Assembly: GCA_937927685.1 (NCBI GenBank)
Contig: CALBSC010000053.1
Coordinates: 1 to 38,917 of the forward strand
Source of the DNA: an uncultured Burkholderiales bacterium
GTDB taxonomy: Bacteria > Pseudomonadota > Gammaproteobacteria > Burkholderiales > Burkholderiaceae_C
Direction: 5' to 3'
DNA: 38,917 nucleotides
In this document: in pieces, positions 34,684 to 38,917 of the stretch
Numbering within the stretch: position 1 is the first letter of the stretch
Layout of the letters: every line of letters starts with the position of its first letter
The notes under the pieces: generated by a model
Databases searched by the model: none
Seen by the model: the letters and a program-made list of their open reading frames with translations, nothing else
What the model was told of the DNA's origin: nothing
Translations under genes and position numbers: made by a program

Positions 34684-36006
34684 ATGGAAAACGCCAAATC
34701 TCAAGCACTTCGAGAGCAAATCGTCTCTCTCGTGAACGAATACGCTGCCATCACGCTGAAGCCTCAGCCCTTTTTGCCTGGGGCAACCATGATCCCCCCC
34801 TCGGGCAAACTGCTGGATGCTGCCGAACTCAAGAACATGGTCGAGGCGTCCCTGGATGGGTGGCTGACCACTGGTCGTTTCAATGCTGAGTTCGAGAAAA
34901 AACTGGCAGCCTTCATCGGTATCAAGCACTTGATCACGGTCAACTCGGGGTCATCGGCCAATTTGGTGGCATTCAGCACCCTCACCTCCCCGAAACTGGG
35001 CGACAGAGCCATCCAACGCGGTGATGAGGTAATTGGCGTGGCAGCGGGTTTTCCCACCACGGTGAACCCCATCATTCAATTCGGGGCTGTGCCGGTCTTT
35101 GTGGATGTTGACCCCCTGACTCACAACATTGATGCCAGCAAAATCGAGCAAGCCATCACCCCCAAGACCAAAGCGATCATGTTGGCGCATAGTTTGGGTA
35201 ACCCCTTCAATCTGGACGTCGTGACAGATCTGTGCAAGAAACACAAGCTCTGGCTGGTGGAAGACTGCTGCGATGCCCTGGGAAGTACTTATCGAGGCCG
35301 GATGGTGGGCACTTTCGGCGATATTGCAACCTTGAGCTTCTATCCGGCGCATCACATCACCATGGGAGAAGGAGGCGCCGTTTTCACCAACAACGACGAA
35401 CTCAAATCCATTGCGGAAAGCTTTCGCGACTGGGGGCGCGATTGTTATTGCCCACCCGGTAAGGACAACACCTGCGGCAAACGCTTTTGCTGGAAACTGG
35501 GTGATCTCCCAGAGGGCTATGACCACAAGTACACCTACAGCCACCTCGGTTACAACCTCAAAATCACTGACATGCAGGCGGCTTGCGGCCTGGCGCAGTT
35601 AGAAAAAGCGGCCTCTTTCATTCAAGCTCGAAAAAGCAACTTCGACTTTTTAAAGAATCGCCTGAAGGACTGCGAGGAGTTCTTGCAGCTACCCACCGCC
35701 ACCGAACACGCTGATCCCTCCTGGTTTGGGTTCCCCATGACCCTCAAAGCCATCTGTCCTGTCACACGACTTGACCTCCTCACCTATCTGGATCAAAACA
35801 AAGTGGGGACTCGACTGTTGTTTGCAGGCAATCTGGTCCGGCAACCCTACATGAAAGGTGCGAAGTACCGCATCAGCGGGGATTTGACCCATACCGACAA
35901 CATCATGAACAACACGTTCTGGATTGGTGTTCAACCGGCCCTCGGTCAAGACATGCTGGAATACACCGCCAGCAAGATCGAAACCTACCTTGGCGTCAAT
36001 TTTTAA
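34684..36006 (+). CDS. rfbH: CDP-4-keto-6-deoxyglucose 3-dehydrase (E1)
   Basis: PMP- and iron-sulfur-dependent enzyme that removes the C-3 hydroxyl in 3,6-dideoxyhexose synthesis. The 440-residue aminotransferase-fold protein shows the E1 hallmark: in SFYPAHHITMGEGG (218-231) the usual PLP lysine is replaced by histidine (H223). The cofactor aspartate lies in VEDCCDALG. Four cysteines (C254, C256, C264, C269) in the 252-270 segment fit the [2Fe-2S] cluster. The reductase partner E3 (ascD/ddhD type), needed to complete the reaction, is not in this window. It belongs to one operon with rfbF and rfbG. Confidence 0.95.
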   Translation: MENAKSQALREQIVSLVNEYAAITLKPQPFLPGATMIPPSGKLLDAAELKNMVEASLDGWLTTGRFNAEFEKKLAAFIGIKHLITVNSGSSANLVAFSTLTSPKLGDRAIQRGDEVIGVAAGFPTTVNPIIQFGAVPVFVDVDPLTHNIDASKIEQAITPKTKAIMLAHSLGNPFNLDVVTDLCKKHKLWLVEDCCDALGSTYRGRMVGTFGDIATLSFYPAHHITMGEGGAVFTNNDELKSIAESFRDWGRDCYCPPGKDNTCGKRFCWKLGDLPEGYDHKYTYSHLGYNLKITDMQAACGLAQLEKAASFIQARKSNFDFLKNRLKDCEEFLQLPTATEHADPSWFGFPMTLKAICPVTRLDLLTYLDQNKVGTRLLFAGNLVRQPYMKGAKYRISGDLTHTDNIMNNTFWIGVQPALGQDMLEYTASKIETYLGVNF

Positions 36007-36012
36007 GCGCGC

Positions 36013-37062
36013 ATGAGCCCTCCGCTCCCCCAAGCCGATCTGGATCTGGTGCTGTCACTGACCCCCAGCTTTTGGTCTAGGTATCAGGGTGCACGGCTTT
36101 TCATCACAGGAGGCACAGGTTTTATTGGGAATTGGCTGGTTCAAACCGTTCAGCGAGCCAATGACGTTCTGGGCAGTCGGATCGAGTTAATTGTCCTCAG
36201 CCGTGATCCGCAACGCGTTCAGAACAACCATCCCAGCGTATTCAGTCGTCCAGATATTCAACTGATTGGTGGCGACATCACATCGTTCCCCGAACCTGGG
36301 GGCCCACTGGATCTGTGTATTCACGCGGCCACCGATGTTGCCATTGCCCCCCAAGGCCAGGAGGCACTTCGCCTCTTCGACTCTATTGTGACCGGCACTC
36401 GTAGAGTTTTGGACATCGCACAGCACAAAGGCGTGTCGCGTATTCTTCTTGCATCCAGTGGCGCTGTTTACGGGGTCCAGCCTCCGGATTTGTTAAACAT
36501 TCCGGAAACTTATGCCGGCGCACCCAGTCCGCAACAACTGTCGGCCGGCTACGGCCATGGCAAGCGCGCCGCCGAGTGGCTCAGCTGCGCCCATGCGGCC
36601 CAAAGCAATCTTGAAATCACCATTGCCCGCATCTTTGCACTGGTTGGGCCTGGTCTCCCCCTCAATGGCCCTTTTGCAGCGGGCAATTTCATCCGGGATG
36701 CGTTATCGCAAGCACCCATTCTGATTCAGGGCGATGGTCGCCCTATCCGTTCATACTTGTACATGGCTGACCTTTGTGTCTGGTTGTTTCGTCTGCTTGA
36801 GTCCGGTCAATCAGGAGAAGCGTACAACGTTGGATCGGAAAGCTCCTTGTCCATACTCGACTTGGCCAACCAAATAGCTCAAATGGCTGGTACGGCGAGC
36901 CCCATCGAGGTTCTTACGCCCGGGAATGCTACCTCCCTGGCGGCGCGCTATGTCCCCGACACGAGTAAAGCGCGACAATCACTTCAACTGCGTGAATACA
37001 CCCCCCTACAAAGCGCTTTACTCAAATCCCTGGCGTGGAGCCGATTAACCTCACCCGTATGA
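36013..37062 (+). CDS. NAD(P)-dependent SDR sugar epimerase/dehydratase/reductase
   Basis: A 349-residue extended SDR enzyme. An N-terminal extension of about 25 residues precedes LFITGGTGFIGNWLVQ (Rossmann motif), with GGDITSF, HAATDVAI, LASSGAVYG and the catalytic Tyr-Lys in YGHGKRAAEW following. PIRSYLYMADLCVWLFRLL and AYNVGSES are typical C-terminal elements. It is not clearly RfbJ/RfbS (abequose or paratose synthase), so a reductase, epimerase or decarboxylase on a CDP-sugar are all possible. It starts 6 bp after rfbH and overlaps the transketolase gene by ATGA. Confidence 0.85.
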   Translation: MSPPLPQADLDLVLSLTPSFWSRYQGARLFITGGTGFIGNWLVQTVQRANDVLGSRIELIVLSRDPQRVQNNHPSVFSRPDIQLIGGDITSFPEPGGPLDLCIHAATDVAIAPQGQEALRLFDSIVTGTRRVLDIAQHKGVSRILLASSGAVYGVQPPDLLNIPETYAGAPSPQQLSAGYGHGKRAAEWLSCAHAAQSNLEITIARIFALVGPGLPLNGPFAAGNFIRDALSQAPILIQGDGRPIRSYLYMADLCVWLFRLLESGQSGEAYNVGSESSLSILDLANQIAQMAGTASPIEVLTPGNATSLAARYVPDTSKARQSLQLREYTPLQSALLKSLAWSRLTSPV

Positions 37063-37868
37063 CCATGTTCAACGCATCTCGCATACGCAAAACCGTACTC
37101 GACATGGCCTATGCAGGCTCTACTGTCCACATCGGCTGCGCCTTCTCCATCGTTGAGTTGTTGGCGGTGTTGTACCGCCAACACTTACGACTCGATCAAA
37201 CCAACCCCCAAGCACCCGACCGTGACTACCTGGTCTTGAGCAAAGGACATGGAGTCATGGCTCAGTATGCGTGTCTTCATGAATTGGGCTGGCTGAGTGA
37301 TCACGACCTTGAGCAATACTTCAAGGACGGGACCCGCCTCAAGGGCCTGGCCGACGCACATGTCCCAGGCATCGAAGCCACCACAGGTTCTTTGGGCCAT
37401 GGAATGTCAGTGGGTGTCGGACTTGCACTGGGCGCCAAGCTCAAGTCAACTGATCAGCGCTGCTACATACTCGTCGGCGATGGCGAACTCAATGAAGGCA
37501 GCATCTGGGAAGCCGCCATGTTCGCCGCTCATTTCAAGCTGAGTAATTTAATCGTGATCATCGATGAAAATGGTTTTCAGGCCATGGGTCGTACAGACGA
37601 GGTCATGAACATGGGCAGCATCAAAGATAAATTTCTGGCATTTGGCTTTGATGTCATCGACATTGATGGCCATGATGAGACCGCCATAGATCACGCCTAT
37701 ACCGAAATGAAACACCGACACAATGACAAACCCAAAGCGATTGTGGCTCGGACCATCAAAGGCAAAGGGGTGTCGTTCATGGAGAACGACAATATCTGGC
37801 ACTACACACGGTTGACCTCGGACAGCTACGAACGCGCCGTCCTAGAAGTGACCTCATCTAGGAACTGA
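37059..37868 (+). CDS. Transketolase-like N-terminal subunit
   Basis: A 269-residue protein equal to the thiamine diphosphate-binding PP domain of transketolase. Visible are HIGCAFSIVELLAVLYR near the start, the LSKGHG motif (60-65), GSLGHGMSVGVGLA, and the ThDP/Mg motif VGDGELNEGSIWEA with the asparagine of IDEN about 30 residues later (G140 to N171). The Pyr domain is supplied by the next gene, so together they make one 571-residue transketolase. The ATG at 37059 overlaps the preceding stop; ATG 37065 is a second choice. Position inside an O-antigen operon argues against a general pentose-phosphate role. Confidence 0.9.
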   Translation: MTMFNASRIRKTVLDMAYAGSTVHIGCAFSIVELLAVLYRQHLRLDQTNPQAPDRDYLVLSKGHGVMAQYACLHELGWLSDHDLEQYFKDGTRLKGLADAHVPGIEATTGSLGHGMSVGVGLALGAKLKSTDQRCYILVGDGELNEGSIWEAAMFAAHFKLSNLIVIIDENGFQAMGRTDEVMNMGSIKDKFLAFGFDVIDIDGHDETAIDHAYTEMKHRHNDKPKAIVARTIKGKGVSFMENDNIWHYTRLTSDSYERAVLEVTSSRN

Positions 37869-37871
37869 AGC

Positions 37872-38780
37872 ATGCGAAACGCTTTTTCTGATGCCTTGGT
37901 CGCGGCTGCCGTTGCTGATCCCAGAGTCTTGCTTCTCACGGGTGACCATGGGTATGCTTTGTTTGATCAATTCCGCAAGAAGTGTCCACACCAATATATC
38001 AACTGCGGCGTGGCTGAACAGAACATGGTGGGTGTTGCTGCGGGTTTGGCCAAGGCGGGGTTCAGACCGGTTGTATATGGTTTGGCTGCCTTTGTCCCCA
38101 TTCGAGTGCTGGAGCAGATCAAAATTGATATCTGTTACGAAAAACTTCCTGTGATATTGATTGGGGATGGGGCTGGTTTGGTCTACAGCCATCTTGGTAC
38201 AAGTCATCAAAGTACAGAAGATATTGCTTGTACACGCAGCATTCCAGAACTGACTGTTCTTTCACCCGCAGATCGTTTCGAAATGAAGGCGTCGATGGAA
38301 CTGGCCTTCAACAGTCCGTCACCTGTCTACCTGAGAATGGGGAAAAGTGATCATGGAGATGTACATACAGGAGGACTCGAACTGCAGCTTGGGGAAATGA
38401 TTCAGATACGCAAAAGTTCTGCCCGCCTAGCAATATTAGCAACAGGCTCAATGGTCAGAGTAGCTGTGGATATAGTAGATCAAGGCTTAGATGCGGAAAT
38501 CTGGAGTGTCCCAATTATCAAACCGCTATCAATCAAATTATTTGCAGAAGTCTTTTCAAGGGTTGATAAAATTATTACATTGGAAGAACATTCAAAAGTG
38601 GGCGGTCTAGGATCAACGATAGTAGAAATATTGGCAGAGCATCATCCCCTGCAAGTTTGCATTATTGGAATTGAAGATAGATTTTCAAAATCGTGCGGAA
38701 GTTGGGGGCACTTGCTTCAAGACCACCAAATTGATTACAAATCAATTGTGAAAAAAATAAATTCACACTTCGGAAAATGA
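37872..38780 (+). CDS. Transketolase-like C-terminal subunit
   Basis: A 302-residue protein matching the Pyr and C-terminal domains of transketolase. The catalytic glutamate that activates ThDP is E49 in NCGVAEQNMVGVAAGLA; HLGTSHQSTEDIACTRSIP and KPLSIKLFAEVF follow. It starts 3 bp after the N-terminal subunit with AGGAA upstream. Base composition changes inside the gene: about 48% GC near 37950 but about 28% near 38550. Together with the first half this could transfer a two-carbon ketol unit to a keto-sugar nucleotide. Confidence 0.9.
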   Translation: MRNAFSDALVAAAVADPRVLLLTGDHGYALFDQFRKKCPHQYINCGVAEQNMVGVAAGLAKAGFRPVVYGLAAFVPIRVLEQIKIDICYEKLPVILIGDGAGLVYSHLGTSHQSTEDIACTRSIPELTVLSPADRFEMKASMELAFNSPSPVYLRMGKSDHGDVHTGGLELQLGEMIQIRKSSARLAILATGSMVRVAVDIVDQGLDAEIWSVPIIKPLSIKLFAEVFSRVDKIITLEEHSKVGGLGSTIVEILAEHHPLQVCIIGIEDRFSKSCGSWGHLLQDHQIDYKSIVKKINSHFGK

Positions 38781-38800
38781 ATAAAAGTAGGCGAAATTCC

Positions 38801-38917
38801 ATGAGCGAAAATAATTTCTCAACAATCGCTATAACAGGCATCACCGGATTCTTAGGAAGTGCAATTACCCGAAAACTATTGGATGAAAAATATAATGTAA
38901 TAGGATTGAAAAGATCA
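38801..38917 (+). CDS. NAD(P)-dependent SDR epimerase/dehydratase (partial, C-terminus outside window)
   Basis: Only the first 39 residues are visible and the frame is open to the right edge. The segment IAITGITGFLGSAITRKLLD is a Rossmann dinucleotide-binding fold with GxxGxxG, typical of extended SDR sugar epimerases or reductases. The ATG at 38801 has AGG nine bases upstream. An in-frame ATG at 38777 overlapping the previous stop would add 8 residues. It probably encodes a further step on the sugar made by the preceding genes. The region is strongly AT-rich. Confidence 0.7.
   Translation, partial: MSENNFSTIAITGITGFLGSAITRKLLDEKYNVIGLKRS

Overview
The window is a high-GC chromosomal segment of a betaproteobacterium. 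Gene order and protein style suggest order Burkholderiales, probably Comamonadaceae; this is inferred by recognition, not by search. Evidence includes rlmE-ftsH-folP-glmM in that order, dnaX-ybaB-recR, a 4.5S RNA gene beside dnaX, a type B L31 gene next to rho, and mltD-gloB next to a yafS-like gene and rnhA, an arrangement also found in E. coli. No tRNA, rRNA, CRISPR array, insertion sequence or phage gene was seen.

Layout. 1-4150 (minus): an RND efflux pump, with the inner-membrane transporter cut by the left edge and its adaptor upstream, preceded by a palindromic operator candidate. 4257-7771: rnhA and a methyltransferase (minus) diverge from gloB-mltD (plus), and the two central start codons overlap in one CATG. 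7994-11020 (minus): recR, ybaB, dnaX, where dnaX carries a ten-A slippage tract. 11111-11204: ffs (4.5S RNA). 11367-14910: a small exported protein, a FrnE-like DsbA-fold protein (minus), trxA, rho with a C-rich leader, and rpmE2. 14992-18125: an ArnT-like membrane protein and a MATE transporter. 18057-24506 (minus): phoR, glmM, folP, ftsH, rlmE. 24540-25013: yhbY.

From 25024 to the right edge everything is on the plus strand and forms a lipopolysaccharide/O-antigen locus: a WaaE/KdtX-like glycosyltransferase, a second GT2, a polysaccharide deacetylase, two GT4-like enzymes, a DUF6492-like protein, another GT2 and a GT10 fucosyltransferase-like protein. These are followed by rfbF-rfbG-rfbH, an SDR enzyme, a split transketolase (N and C halves) and the start of a second SDR enzyme. 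Many of these genes are joined by ATGA stop/start overlaps. GC content falls from about two thirds in the core genes to below one third at the right edge, as in many acquired O-antigen loci.

The most interesting system is this last block. RfbF, RfbG and RfbH should convert glucose-1-phosphate via CDP-glucose and CDP-4-keto-6-deoxyglucose to a CDP-3,6-dideoxy-4-keto sugar. A dedicated two-subunit transketolase and two SDR enzymes directly downstream suggest that a two-carbon unit is added to such a keto sugar and then reduced, giving a branched-chain deoxysugar for the O-antigen. That last step is a hypothesis. Other points worth checking are the dnaX slippage site, the direct glmM-phoR junction lacking pst-phoU-phoB, the overlapping divergent start codons of gloB and the methyltransferase, and the possible Rho autoregulation leader.
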